DNA from: Treponema sp.
Lineage (GTDB): Bacteria > Spirochaetota > Spirochaetia > Treponematales > Breznakiellaceae
NCBI GenBank assembly: GCA_009786675.1
Contig: WQRP01000017.1
Coordinates: 1 to 17,615 of the forward strand
Length of the DNA stretch: 17,615 bases
Direction of reading: 5' to 3'
Numbering within the stretch: the stretch's first letter is position 1; every line of letters begins with the position of its first letter. A program made the position numbers and the translations under genes. Shown piece by piece: positions 9,001 to 14,809 of the stretch. The notes below the pieces were generated by a model. It searched no databases and was not told the DNA's origin. It saw only the letters and a list, made by a program, of their open reading frames with translations.

Positions 9001-9846
9001 GATTGCCCCGCCGCTGACAACCTGCCACTCTGTAAGCCCATGGCCCGTGCCCGGCTCGGCGGAGATGCTCACCGTCGCGCCCTGTGCGGCACTTGCGGGA
9101 TGGGCGCTTGCCGTGCCGTTGCCTTCTATAACAAAGTCGATATTGTATGTGGGAACACCGGCCGCCCCCGTAGCCGGGAACGTCGCGGTTACGACGCCGG
9201 AGTTTGCCGCGTTGACAACGGTCGTAGCCCCCGCTACGGTAAAGAAGTTCGCCGGCACGCCCTGCAGGGTAAAGCCTTCCCCGGCCGTCAGGGTTATGGT
9301 TGCCGTATACGCGGTCGCGGCCGCGAAAACGCCGCCCGTAACGGCGGGAGCCCATGCAACGGTTCCCGTAAACTGCGCCGTTCCGGGAATCGTCGCCACC
9401 GGTGTCGCGCCGGTGGCCGGGACAGCCACGCCCTGTATCGCCGCGATACTGACGGGTACGGGTACGGCTCCGGTTACCGTAACCCTGGCCGTTCCGCTTA
9501 TGTTGGTGTTAAACATCGAAGTCGCCCGCACCGTAAGGAATTCGGCACCCTCGCCGGGCGAAACGGCAAGGCGGCCGTTTTGCTGGATAACGGTTCCCGC
9601 GTCCTGGTTCCCCTCGACCCTCCAGATAACTTCTTGCGGCGGGTTGTAGGTTCCAATGACCAAATGGGAAAAATCCTGCGTCCCGCCCCGCGCGACACTG
9701 GTCTGCCCGGGGATTACCTCAACGCCGGTCACGGTCGGCCTGGTCAAACCAATCCCGTCACACCCCGTTGCCAAAAGCCCGATCAGCACCGTAAGTGCGC
9801 ACCCTATGCCGAAGAATCCGAGTCTGCTTTTAACGCTGCCTTTCAC
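6043..9846 (-). CDS. Large repeat-rich surface lipoprotein (Ig-like, InlB-like and beta-helix modules), non-catalytic
   Basis: This 1267-residue lipoprotein has signal sequence FFGIGCALTVLIGLLATGC and Cys29 as the probable lipidation site. Residues 36-125 resemble a bacterial Big-type Ig domain (VTGVEVIPGQTSVARGGTQDF). Residues 131-228 and 497-593 are two copies of an IQGV...ANFFTVAGATTVVNAANSGVV module. Residues 313-418 resemble a choice-of-anchor/ASH-type Ig domain (NVTITNTGTGTANVTNI). Residues 421-491 and 594-666 are two InlB/Listeria-Bacteroides-like repeats (GYTFTGWTSSPAVTF). Residues 775-1105 form a beta-helix of about 12 turns. The C-terminal ~100 residues look like another beta domain. 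No glycosidase motif is visible. The start is GTG, set by AAAAGGAG 6 nt upstream. It leads an operon with the GH11 lipoprotein, so adhesion to plant fibre or a scaffold role is the inference. The exact function is unknown. Confidence 0.9.
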   Translation of the reverse strand: MKGSVKSRLGFFGIGCALTVLIGLLATGCDGIGLTRPTVTGVEVIPGQTSVARGGTQDFSHLVIGTYNPPQEVIWRVEGNQDAGTVIQQNGRLAVSPGEGAEFLTVRATSMFNTNISGTARVTVTGAVPVPVSIAAIQGVAVPATGATPVATIPGTAQFTGTVAWAPAVTGGVFAAATAYTATITLTAGEGFTLQGVPANFFTVAGATTVVNAANSGVVTATFPATGAAGVPTYNIDFVIEGNGTASAHPASAAQGATVSISAEPGTGHGLTEWQVVSGGAILSSPTANPATFTMPGGAVTIRAVFTALDPDTPNLIVSRPVFDSVLVGYERPAARNVTITNTGTGTANVTNIALGGDNPGSFELGNHTAVTSIAAGGSATITVRPQAGLGAGTHGATIIVSYGDGRTASNTVSFEVIATHAVTMSGIWAGGTTTVANQAAGAIVPINAGTRPGYTFTGWTSSPAVTFADASSASTTFTMPGSAVTVTASWSADLVPVNIAEIQGVTAPAIGATPVTVITETLQFTGTVAWAAVTRGFVAGTAYTATITLTAREGFTLDGVAANFFTVAGATTVVNAANSGVVTAVFPDTGAATHTVTMVDVRPDGTTTVANQVAGAIVAINAGTRPGYTFAGWTSSPAVTFVDASSPGTALFTMPNAAITVTANWIPAGQGGEGTPDNPIRAVGTSLAEQLGWLHANAGTGRHYLVEILPAETLAPHDLTFDNRIVNVLLRGTAPGTVTVAGPGSLFTVGPGTSLTLGDNVTLHGLTTNTAPLVLVQSDGTFTMNAPTARIIGNTNNAGSSGGGVRVDEGGMFTMNNGVISGNTATSPSGWAGGGGVNVAGVFFMNNGSISDNHVSGNINNNWPAGGGVHVEGVGTFFMSNGDISGNTSITDGGGVNIGSNGMFTMDGGNILGNTANNGGGVHIGLGTFNMIGGIISGNTATGGGHGGGVNIWRGSFNMHGGQIRENTAGESGGGVQLGDAGVFTMHNGTIYGNTAHANGGGVQLATPETTFTMYNGTISNNNAGNNGGGVNSINGGIFTMFAGTISNNTANAYGGGVSAGNGTFYMHGGTILGNRAESLGGGVRVAGPDGFFNMTDGVVYGIDATPPASGNTAGTEASSALYVRSDSTAWWGTAPANWLVSTRYTLHFTDGVLEYTGSRTFAITFAPGIQVDMEEIEGPTISILGTTHPSSTTITVSAPEQFDSIRWLAAHGEITELWVVSGNYAQTLTLDTDFFGDRIGTHFVTVIVDRGGVQNSKRIAVTVRL
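6532..7524 (-). repeat. Beta-helix repeat region of the large non-catalytic lipoprotein
   Basis: Residues about 775-1105 contain around a dozen turns of 20-29 residues, each with a GGGV step, a GxFxM(N/H/Y) step and an IxGNTA step. Turns differ enough that no DNA-level tandem copy is obvious. The leading segment (LRGTAPGTVTVAGPGSLFTV) aligns by eye with the GH11 lipoprotein's LRGLGDARTVNLAPWRTGSLFTV. Confidence 0.85.
7849..8067 (-). repeat. InlB-like repeat, copy 2
   Basis: Encodes residues 594-666 (HTVTMV...GYTFAGWTSSPAVTFVDASS). It is highly similar in DNA and protein to the copy at 8374-8586. It follows copy 2 of the IQGV module directly. Confidence 0.8.
8068..8358 (-). repeat. IQGV module, copy 2
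   Basis: Encodes residues 497-593. Long blocks are almost base-for-base the same as copy 1 about 1.09 kb away, including the FFTVAGATTVVNAANSGVV segment. The similarity extends to third codon positions, which marks a recent duplication or gene conversion. Confidence 0.8.
8374..8586 (-). repeat. InlB-like repeat, copy 1
   Basis: Encodes residues 421-491 (HAVTMSGIWAGGTTTVANQ, then GYTFTGWTSSPAVTF). It matches the Listeria-Bacteroides repeat style, with a conserved GYTFxGW core, and pairs with the copy at 7849-8067. Confidence 0.8.
9163..9456 (-). repeat. IQGV module, copy 1
   Basis: Encodes residues 131-228 (PVSIAAIQGVAVPATGATPV, ending NSGVVTATFPATGAA). The module family is not recognised by name. 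It is repeated as copy 2 at 8068-8358. Confidence 0.8.
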
Positions 9847-9852
9847 AATGAA

Positions 9853-9860
9853 CTCCTTTT
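9853..9860 (-). promoter_or_regulatory. Ribosome binding site selecting a GTG start
   Basis: AAAAGGAG ends 6 nt before the GTG at 9846 and gives the only start with a good Shine-Dalgarno sequence before the signal peptide. The protein therefore begins MKGSVKSRLG. Confidence 0.8.
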
Positions 9861-9923
9861 ATTGCGTCCACCGAAGCCTTTCGAACGGCGGCGCGAAAAT
9901 TTGCCTGCCTAGCGATTACTGGA

Positions 9924-9952
9924 AGTTTATCATGGAAAAAAGCCCATATCAA
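9924..9952 (-). promoter_or_regulatory. Candidate sigma70 promoter of the two-lipoprotein operon
   Basis: On the minus strand, TTGATA (9947-9952) and TAAACT (9924-9929) are 17 nt apart. The expected start near 9917 would give a leader of about 70 nt before the GTG. The rest of this intergenic stretch (9847-10041) shows no gene. Confidence 0.5.
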
Positions 9953-10041
9953 CTCCAGCCGTGTTTTTGCCCCCAATTCGGCCTAGGGCGAGGTTTTTTG
10001 AACGAAAAGCGGTCTCCGGGGTATTCCCGAAAAATTCCGGC

Positions 10042-10070
10042 TTGACTTCCGGCAAGCCAGGGGGTATAAT
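10042..10070 (+). promoter_or_regulatory. Near-consensus promoter of the PTS EIIA gene, leaderless geometry
   Basis: TTGACT (10042-10047), 17 nt, TATAAT (10065-10070), then 7 nt to the ATG at 10078. Transcription should begin at or one base from the start codon. The GGGGG run is 13 nt from the ATG and lies inside the promoter spacer, so it cannot act as a normal ribosome binding site. A GGCTTG/CAAGCC inverted repeat (10039-10058) covers the -35 box and may be an operator. Confidence 0.75.
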
Positions 10071-10077
10071 TTTTACC

Positions 10078-10524
10078 ATGAATTTGAAATCGGTACTCAC
10101 GGAAGACACCGTCTGCCTTCACCTGAAAGGCACCACCAAGAACGAAATAATCAGCGAACTGCTTGATATACTTGTAACCTCGGGCAAGATTTCCGACAAG
10201 GAAGCCGCCCTGACCGCCGTAATGAACCGCGAGCAGAAAATGTCCACGGGCATGAAGCACGGCATCGCCATCCCCCACGGAAAAAGCACCTGCGTCGATG
10301 ACCTTGTCGCCTGTATCGGGGTTTCCGACAATCCGGTGGACTTCGATTCCCTGGACAACGAGCCATGCAGGATTTTTATCCTGACGCTTTCCCCGGTGGA
10401 AAAAACGGGCCCGCACCTGCAGTTCCTTGCCGAGGTAAGCCAGCTTTTCAAAAGCGCCGACAAGCGCAAGGAGATTATAGGCGCAGAATCGGCCCAGACG
10501 ATAATCAAGGTTCTTTCCGAGTAG
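10078..10524 (+). CDS. PTS EIIA domain protein, fructose/nitrogen (PtsN-like) type
   Basis: This 148-residue single-domain PTS EIIA belongs to the fructose/mannitol/Ntr superfamily. It accepts phosphate from HPr or NPr on a histidine and either passes it to a transporter or acts as a regulator. The active site is GIAIPHGKS with His67, and MKHGIAIPHGKST is the family signature. LSPVEKTGPHLQFLAEVSQLF (105-125) is the second conserved block. The length matches stand-alone PtsN-like proteins. No EIIB/EIIC gene is adjacent, so a regulatory role is more likely than sugar uptake. The ATG at 10078 is preferred over the longer frame opening at 9961, because the upstream codons overlap the promoter and give a non-family N-terminus. 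The U32 gene follows after 52 nt, probably on the same mRNA. Confidence 0.9.
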   Translation: MNLKSVLTEDTVCLHLKGTTKNEIISELLDILVTSGKISDKEAALTAVMNREQKMSTGMKHGIAIPHGKSTCVDDLVACIGVSDNPVDFDSLDNEPCRIFILTLSPVEKTGPHLQFLAEVSQLFKSADKRKEIIGAESAQTIIKVLSE

Positions 10525-10576
10525 GCTGCCACGCCCGCCGCCATTCGCCGACACTCGCTATTACAAGGAAGCCCCC

Positions 10577-12769
10577 ATGCCTATTGAACTACTGGCTCCA
10601 GCAGGATCGCCCGAGGCGTTAGACGCCGCCGTCGGGGAGGGAGCCGACGCCGTATACCTTGGCCTTAAGACCTTCAACGCCCGCCTAAGAAGCGCCAACT
10701 TTACCTACGCCCGTTTCGAGGCCGCCCTGCGAGCGTTTAGGCGCATGGGGAAAAGGATCTACGTGGCGGTAAACACGGTTTTCGAGCAGCGCGAGGCGGA
10801 TCGGGTGTACCAGCTTCTTAGGTACCTTTCCGCCATGGGCCCGGACGCGCTGATCGTGCAGGACCTTGGCGTCGTGGCGATGGCGCGATCCCAGTTCCCC
10901 GGGCTAAAGCTGCACGCGTCGACCCAGATGAACGTCGCGTCCGGCAGGGGCTGCAACGCCCTTTCGCGGCACGGCGTTTCCAGGGTGGTGCTGGCGCGGG
11001 AGCTTTCGCTGGATGAGCTGCGGTCGGTCCGCTCCGAGACCAACGTGGAGCTGGAGGTTTTCGTGCACGGCGCATTGTGCGTCGGCGCTTCCGGGCTGTG
11101 CCTGTTCTCCAGCTTTTTGGGCGGCAAGTCGGCAAACCGGGGGATGTGCACGCAGGCCTGCCGCCGGCTGTACCACAGGGGCGGCACGGAAAGCGACGGC
11201 CTGGAAAGCGGGTACTATTTCAGCCCCGCCGACCTGCAGCTTTTGGAGCACCTGCCCGCGCTTGCCGACGCGGGGATAAACGCCGTCAAAATCGAGGGGC
11301 GCATGAAAAGCGCCGAGTACGTGGGCGCGGTGGTGTCCGCCTACCGGCTTGTGCTGGACGCGATTGCCGAAAGCGGCGGCGGCGACGACGACAGGGTTCG
11401 GCAGAGCATAGAGAAGGGGCGGGGAATTCTGCGGGGCGACTTTGCCCGGAGCAAGACGACGTTTTACTTTAACGCGGACTTCCCGGCGGGAACGGGCGGC
11501 GGCGTGGACTGGCTGAACCCGGTTCAGGACGGCGGCACGGGGATAAGCCTGGGCGCGCTGCGAAGGGTACAGGGCAGGGACGGCGAAAGGCTGGGCTTTG
11601 TCCGCACGGCCAATTCGCCGCCCGCCATGGGCGATTCGATACGCCTGCACAAAAGCGACGATTCGGCCAGGGTTTCGCACAAGCTGCAGCATGTCGAGGC
11701 GGCCAAGGGGGGCGACGGGTACTGGATTTCAATCCCCGACGGCTTCGACCTTGGCGACCGCGTGTACCTTATCCAGACCAGGGCAAGGCGCTACAGGCCG
11801 GTAACCCCCGCCGACGCCAAGGGCAGCCGCGGGCCGGGGCACGACAAGGCGCCGGTACCCCTGGTGGTTATCGGGGCGAAACATACCGGGGGATCCTCGC
11901 CCAAAAACAAAAAAGACCGGCCGAGTGCCGGTTTCCCGGAGGGGCTGTACGTGGCGGTTTCCCGCACGGAGGATCTGTACGTCGTGCAGTCGTCCAGGCC
12001 GGCGAAGGTCATCCTGGATCTTAACCGCAAGACCGCCGGGCATCTGCTGGAAAGAGCCGAGCCCCTGCCCTTTAAGCCGGCCGACCTTATCCTTTCGCTG
12101 GATCCGTATTTCCCCCAGGCCACCGCGCAGGCTCTGGCCGACGAGATACCCGGGCTGGTCGATTTGGGCTACAGGCAGTTCGTGGCGAACAACCCCGGGC
12201 ATTTCCCCCTCTTCAAGGACGTTCGCCCCGAGATCCGGATCGTCGCCGGCCCCTGGCTGTACATGTTCAACACCTGGGCGATGTCGTTTGTCGCGTCGCT
12301 TGGGGTGGACGGGTTTGTCTCGCCGCTGGAAAACAACCGGCAAAACCTGGAGCGCACCCTGGGCCCGGACGGCCGCCGGTCGTTAAAGGACAGGGTCTTC
12401 GTGCCGGTCTTCGCCTGGCCGCCGCTGTTCCACATTCGCGCAAACCTTGCAAGGCAGTACGACTTCAAGGCGTTTTCGGACAGCAGGGACGAGAATTTCC
12501 TGCTCGCCGGCGGCCCCGAAGGCTCCAGGGTTTTCCCGGCGAAGCCGTTTTCGATAACCGACAAGATTTCCTTTTTGCAGGACTCCGGCTTCAGGCGTTT
12601 TATCGTGGATCTTAGCGGACTGCCGCTAAGGAAAACCGACTACAAGGATCTGATGCGGGCGATAAGCCAAGGGGCTCCCCTTCCCCGGATGAGCCGGTTC
12701 AACTGGAAGGACGGGTTTTTCACCGAGGAGCAACGGGACCGCCCCCCAAGGCAACAGCCTACAGCCTGA
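10577..12769 (+). CDS. U32 peptidase-family protein, probable RNA hydroxylation factor (RlhA/TrhP-like)
   Basis: This 730-residue protein begins with the U32 hallmark ELLAPAGSPEALDAAVGEGADAVYLG. HASTQMNV (113-120) and FVHGALCVGASGLCLFSSF (162-180) follow, then NRGMCTQACR. Cys168, Cys175, Cys191 and Cys195 match the conserved four-Cys set. Despite the name, studied members (RlhA, TrhP) hydroxylate 23S rRNA or tRNA wobble uridine rather than digest collagen. The length and the long second half (from about residue 370) resemble RlhA-type proteins with an extra domain more than the shorter TrhP. The ATG at 10577 has AAGGAAG 5-6 nt upstream. The linker near residues 440-450 is low-complexity (SPKNKKDRPSAG) and encodes a terminator-like hairpin on the other strand. 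The gene's last 11 nt overlap the convergent MinD-like gene. Family firm, exact substrate not. Confidence 0.88.
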   Translation: MPIELLAPAGSPEALDAAVGEGADAVYLGLKTFNARLRSANFTYARFEAALRAFRRMGKRIYVAVNTVFEQREADRVYQLLRYLSAMGPDALIVQDLGVVAMARSQFPGLKLHASTQMNVASGRGCNALSRHGVSRVVLARELSLDELRSVRSETNVELEVFVHGALCVGASGLCLFSSFLGGKSANRGMCTQACRRLYHRGGTESDGLESGYYFSPADLQLLEHLPALADAGINAVKIEGRMKSAEYVGAVVSAYRLVLDAIAESGGGDDDRVRQSIEKGRGILRGDFARSKTTFYFNADFPAGTGGGVDWLNPVQDGGTGISLGALRRVQGRDGERLGFVRTANSPPAMGDSIRLHKSDDSARVSHKLQHVEAAKGGDGYWISIPDGFDLGDRVYLIQTRARRYRPVTPADAKGSRGPGHDKAPVPLVVIGAKHTGGSSPKNKKDRPSAGFPEGLYVAVSRTEDLYVVQSSRPAKVILDLNRKTAGHLLERAEPLPFKPADLILSLDPYFPQATAQALADEIPGLVDLGYRQFVANNPGHFPLFKDVRPEIRIVAGPWLYMFNTWAMSFVASLGVDGFVSPLENNRQNLERTLGPDGRRSLKDRVFVPVFAWPPLFHIRANLARQYDFKAFSDSRDENFLLAGGPEGSRVFPAKPFSITDKISFLQDSGFRRFIVDLSGLPLRKTDYKDLMRAISQGAPLPRMSRFNWKDGFFTEEQRDRPPRQQPTA
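11903..11932 (-). terminator. Terminator-like hairpin antisense to the U32 gene
   Basis: ACCGGC and GCCGGT (11916-11921 and 11927-11932) form a perfect 6-bp stem with a 5-nt loop. On the minus strand it is followed by C, then TTTTTT, G, TTTTT, a good U tract. It lies inside a coding region, at an interdomain linker. It could stop antisense transcription coming from the convergent MinD-like unit. Confidence 0.5.
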
Positions 12770-13904
12770 ACCCCTGCTCCGCCGCCTGCGACAGCTTCAT
12801 CTTGATAAAGCTGTTTTCCTTTTTCAGCTTAGAGATCTCGTACTGCTGGGACTTTACCGTCTCGACAAGATCGCCCTGGCTAAGCGCGCCCGAGTGCAAA
12901 AGCTCCTCAAGGTATTCCATCTTGTGCCCGAAATCGACCTCCGCCTCGACCCCCGCCTCCTGAAAGCTGCTCTCTATCTGCTTTTCGTCGGGCAGGGCGG
13001 AATCGTCCGCGCTCTGCAGTATCTTGTCGGCGATGCGGTATACCGCCTGGGACAGCACCGATTGGGGTTTGTACATGACTATGGGCAGGCGAGAGGCCAG
13101 CGCCACGTCCTGCATGGTATCCCGGTAGATTACCCCAAGGTGCTCGATCTGAAGGCTAAGGTACTCCTCGCAGGACCGGCGAATCTTCATCGCGACGTCG
13201 GCGTCCTTGGGATCGTCCATCATGTTCACGATAAGCCTGGGGCGCAGCCGCGCGAGCCTGTCGCAGAAGGCGTTGTAGGAATTCGGATCGATATCGCGAA
13301 TCTCCGGCAGTATCCTGGGAATGTACTGCCTTTGCGGCCCCGAACCGCTGGCGCGTATTTTTTCCAGGTGCTTCCACGCGGCGGACTTATGGGGAAACGT
13401 GGTGAACATAAGCCGGAAGACGGTGTTCTTTAGAAAAACGTAGGCGTTCAGCACCGCGGTGACGGCCGGGGAGGCGACGATTATGCCCTGCCCGGAAAGA
13501 AGAAAAAAGTCCAGGATGGACTGGTGGGTCCCCGCGCCGAGATCCAGGATCAGCACGTCCGTGCTGTCCTGCAGGGCGACGAACCTTTTTACCAGGGCCT
13601 TAAGCTGGAAGGCCTTTAGGTTGGCCATCCCGGGAATCTCCGTGTCCCCGGGAATAAACCTAAGGCCGGGCACGCCGGTTTCGGTAATCACGTCGGCAAA
13701 ATTCGATTTTGTGTTGTTCAGGAAGGTCCCAATCCCCTTCTTTGGGGCCTGGTGCCCCAGCACAAGGTGCAGGTTCGAAGCCCCAAGGTCGAGATCCGCG
13801 ACCACCACCCTCTGCCCGGCCTGGGCGAAAGCCACGGCAAGGTTCGCGGACACCAGGGATTTCCCCACGCCGCCTTTCCCACTTGCTACAGGAATAATAC
13901 GCAT
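12759..13904 (-). CDS. MinD/ParA-like P-loop ATPase with C-terminal coiled coil
   Basis: This 381-residue protein is a deviant-Walker-A ATPase of the MinD/FlhG/ParA group. Members position division, flagellar or other complexes by ATP-dependent membrane or DNA binding. GKGGVGKS (9-16) is the P-loop with signature lysine. DLDLGASNLHLVLG (37-50) is switch I, and VLILDLGAG (117-125) is Walker B. The core ends near residue 300. The tail is acidic and then helical (LVETVKSQQYEISKLKKENSFIKMKL, 346-371) and is probably a short coiled coil. No clear MinD-type amphipathic membrane helix is seen at the end. The ATG at 13904 has GGAGG 5 nt upstream. The membrane-protein gene precedes it by 12 nt. The unit opposes the U32 gene with an 11-nt 3' overlap. 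It is not a plasmid ParA, because no ParB is near. The specific cargo is unknown. Confidence 0.88.
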   Translation of the reverse strand: MRIIPVASGKGGVGKSLVSANLAVAFAQAGQRVVVADLDLGASNLHLVLGHQAPKKGIGTFLNNTKSNFADVITETGVPGLRFIPGDTEIPGMANLKAFQLKALVKRFVALQDSTDVLILDLGAGTHQSILDFFLLSGQGIIVASPAVTAVLNAYVFLKNTVFRLMFTTFPHKSAAWKHLEKIRASGSGPQRQYIPRILPEIRDIDPNSYNAFCDRLARLRPRLIVNMMDDPKDADVAMKIRRSCEEYLSLQIEHLGVIYRDTMQDVALASRLPIVMYKPQSVLSQAVYRIADKILQSADDSALPDEKQIESSFQEAGVEAEVDFGHKMEYLEELLHSGALSQGDLVETVKSQQYEISKLKKENSFIKMKLSQAAEQGFRL

Positions 13905-13916
13905 TTTAACCTCCGT

Positions 13917-14306
13917 TTATTGACGCATAACTCTAAGCGCGAGCCACGCCGAAAACATGTCCCCCGGTACCAGCAAAAGAACGATACCCGACGCAAAAAA
14001 CCGCTCCGTACCGACTATCAATTCCCTTATGATATAATTATCCGCGAAAAAAATCCATAACAGCGTGGTCATTACGCCCAGCCCCTTTCCCACAAGGTAA
14101 AGCGGGCCGTAAACGCGGTAACGGGGCATGTCCAGCAGCCAAAACAGTGCCATCAGGAAAAAAAGCGCGCCCGGCGTAACCAGCGACAGCAACGGAAAGG
14201 GCGCCAGCCCGCCAAGCTGCAACTGCAAGAAAGCCCCCGTCAGAAAAACAAGCCGCACAAGCTCGTAAGCGCACAGAACGCCCCTGTGGGGAAGAGATGT
14301 TTCCAT
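13917..14306 (-). CDS. Small four-helix integral membrane protein of unknown function
   Basis: I do not recognise this 129-residue protein. It is strongly hydrophobic, with four likely membrane spans near residues 11-31, 38-59, 67-88 and 102-124. Short basic or charged turns lie between them, for example DMPRYRVYG, and the C-terminus is LALRVMRQ. The frame is open up to 14417, but the extra codons would overlap the ArsR promoter and operator and give an unlikely N-terminus. The ATG at 14306 is therefore chosen, and it lies 7 nt after a promoter. No Shine-Dalgarno sequence is present. It is immediately upstream of the MinD-like gene (12-nt gap). Co-expression hints that it may be a membrane partner of that ATPase, but this is inference only. 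Confidence 0.75.
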   Translation of the reverse strand: METSLPHRGVLCAYELVRLVFLTGAFLQLQLGGLAPFPLLSLVTPGALFFLMALFWLLDMPRYRVYGPLYLVGKGLGVMTTLLWIFFADNYIIRELIVGTERFFASGIVLLLVPGDMFSAWLALRVMRQ

Positions 14307-14313
14307 AGGTACA

Positions 14314-14342
14314 AAAGTAAGGGAATCTTGGGATTTTTTCAA
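14314..14342 (-). promoter_or_regulatory. Promoter of the membrane protein / MinD-like unit, leaderless geometry
   Basis: On the minus strand TTGAAA (14337-14342), 17 nt, TACTTT (14314-14319), then 7 nt to the ATG at 14306. The spacing is the same as for the PTS EIIA gene. It lies back to back with the ArsR promoter, with 26 nt between the two -35 boxes. Confidence 0.55.
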
Positions 14343-14368
14343 GCCTGGGCAAAACGGTGGCCGGAAAC

Positions 14369-14397
14369 TTGACAAAAGCGCCGCGCCGCGGTATATT
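14369..14397 (+). promoter_or_regulatory. Consensus sigma70 promoter of the arsR-type/zntA-type operon
   Basis: A perfect TTGACA (14369-14374), 17 nt of GC-rich spacer, then TATATT (14392-14397). Start is expected near 14404, giving a leader of about 46 nt. The operator begins 5 nt after the -10 box. Confidence 0.85.
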
Positions 14398-14401
14398 ATA
14401 G

Positions 14402-14425
14402 TTGAACGGTTGCTCAACCATTCAA
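14402..14425 (+). promoter_or_regulatory. Operator: 11-2-11 inverted repeat for the ArsR/SmtB-type repressor
   Basis: TTGAACGGTTG and CAACCATTCAA are inverted copies with one mismatch, separated by CT. Their size and position over the start site match the SmtB/CadC family's imperfect 12-2-12 operators. Bound repressor would block RNA polymerase until metal releases it. Confidence 0.75.
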
Positions 14426-14449
14426 TCTACAACCTACGGGGAGGCCACT

Positions 14450-14809
14450 ATGGAAGCGGATCGATGCGACTGTCCGGTCATACACGAGGACGTCGTAAAA
14501 AAGGTAAAAAAACGGATGCCTAGGGAAGAGCGGCTCTTTGACCTGGCGGAACTGTTCAAGGTATTCGGCGATTCCACCCGGGTGCGAATCATCAGCGCGC
14601 TACTGCACGAGGAACTGTGCGTCTGCGACATCGGCGCGCTCCTGGGCATGAGCAAGTCGGCGATTTCGCACCAGCTTAGGATTCTGCGGCAGAGCAGGCT
14701 GGTAAAGAACAGGCGCGACGGTAAAATCGTGTTCTACTCGCTGGACGACAAACACGTCGAGGAAATTTTCAGGCAGGGGCTTGCCCACGTAAGCGAGGAC
14801 GCGCAATGA
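14450..14809 (+). CDS. ArsR/SmtB-family metal-sensing repressor (CadC-like)
   Basis: This 119-residue winged-helix repressor is predicted to release DNA when Zn, Cd or Pb binds. The recognition helix is MSKSAISHQLRILR (67-80), and the wing is VKNRRDGKIVFYSL. Two metal sites are visible. The alpha3N-type site combines ELCVCD (Cys57, Cys59) with N-terminal Cys6 and Cys8. The alpha5 site is complete: Asp100, His102, His113, Glu116, in the order D-x-H-x10-H-x2-E. Having both is the CadC arrangement, with thiolate sensing plus a zinc site. The ATG at 14450 is chosen because GGGGAGG lies 5-6 nt upstream. An in-frame ATG at 14402 lies inside the operator, before the expected transcript start. The stop overlaps the ATPase start in an ATGA quartet. 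Confidence 0.92.
   Translation: MEADRCDCPVIHEDVVKKVKKRMPREERLFDLAELFKVFGDSTRVRIISALLHEELCVCDIGALLGMSKSAISHQLRILRQSRLVKNRRDGKIVFYSLDDKHVEEIFRQGLAHVSEDAQ

Noticed and set aside
8743..9912. 389-codon open frame on the + strand
   Set aside because: Antisense to the repeat lipoprotein. The translation is Arg/Gly/Cys-rich low complexity, as expected from high-GC antisense DNA.
9961..10077. Longer start for the PTS EIIA gene
   Set aside because: The extra 39 codons cover the TTGACT/TATAAT promoter and encode a non-conserved basic stretch.
10904..11692. 262-codon open frame on the - strand
   Set aside because: Antisense to the U32 gene, which has full family motifs. The shadow has none.
14307..14417. 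Longer start for the membrane protein
   Set aside because: It would run through its own promoter and the ArsR promoter/operator. The hydrophobic protein begins naturally at 14306.
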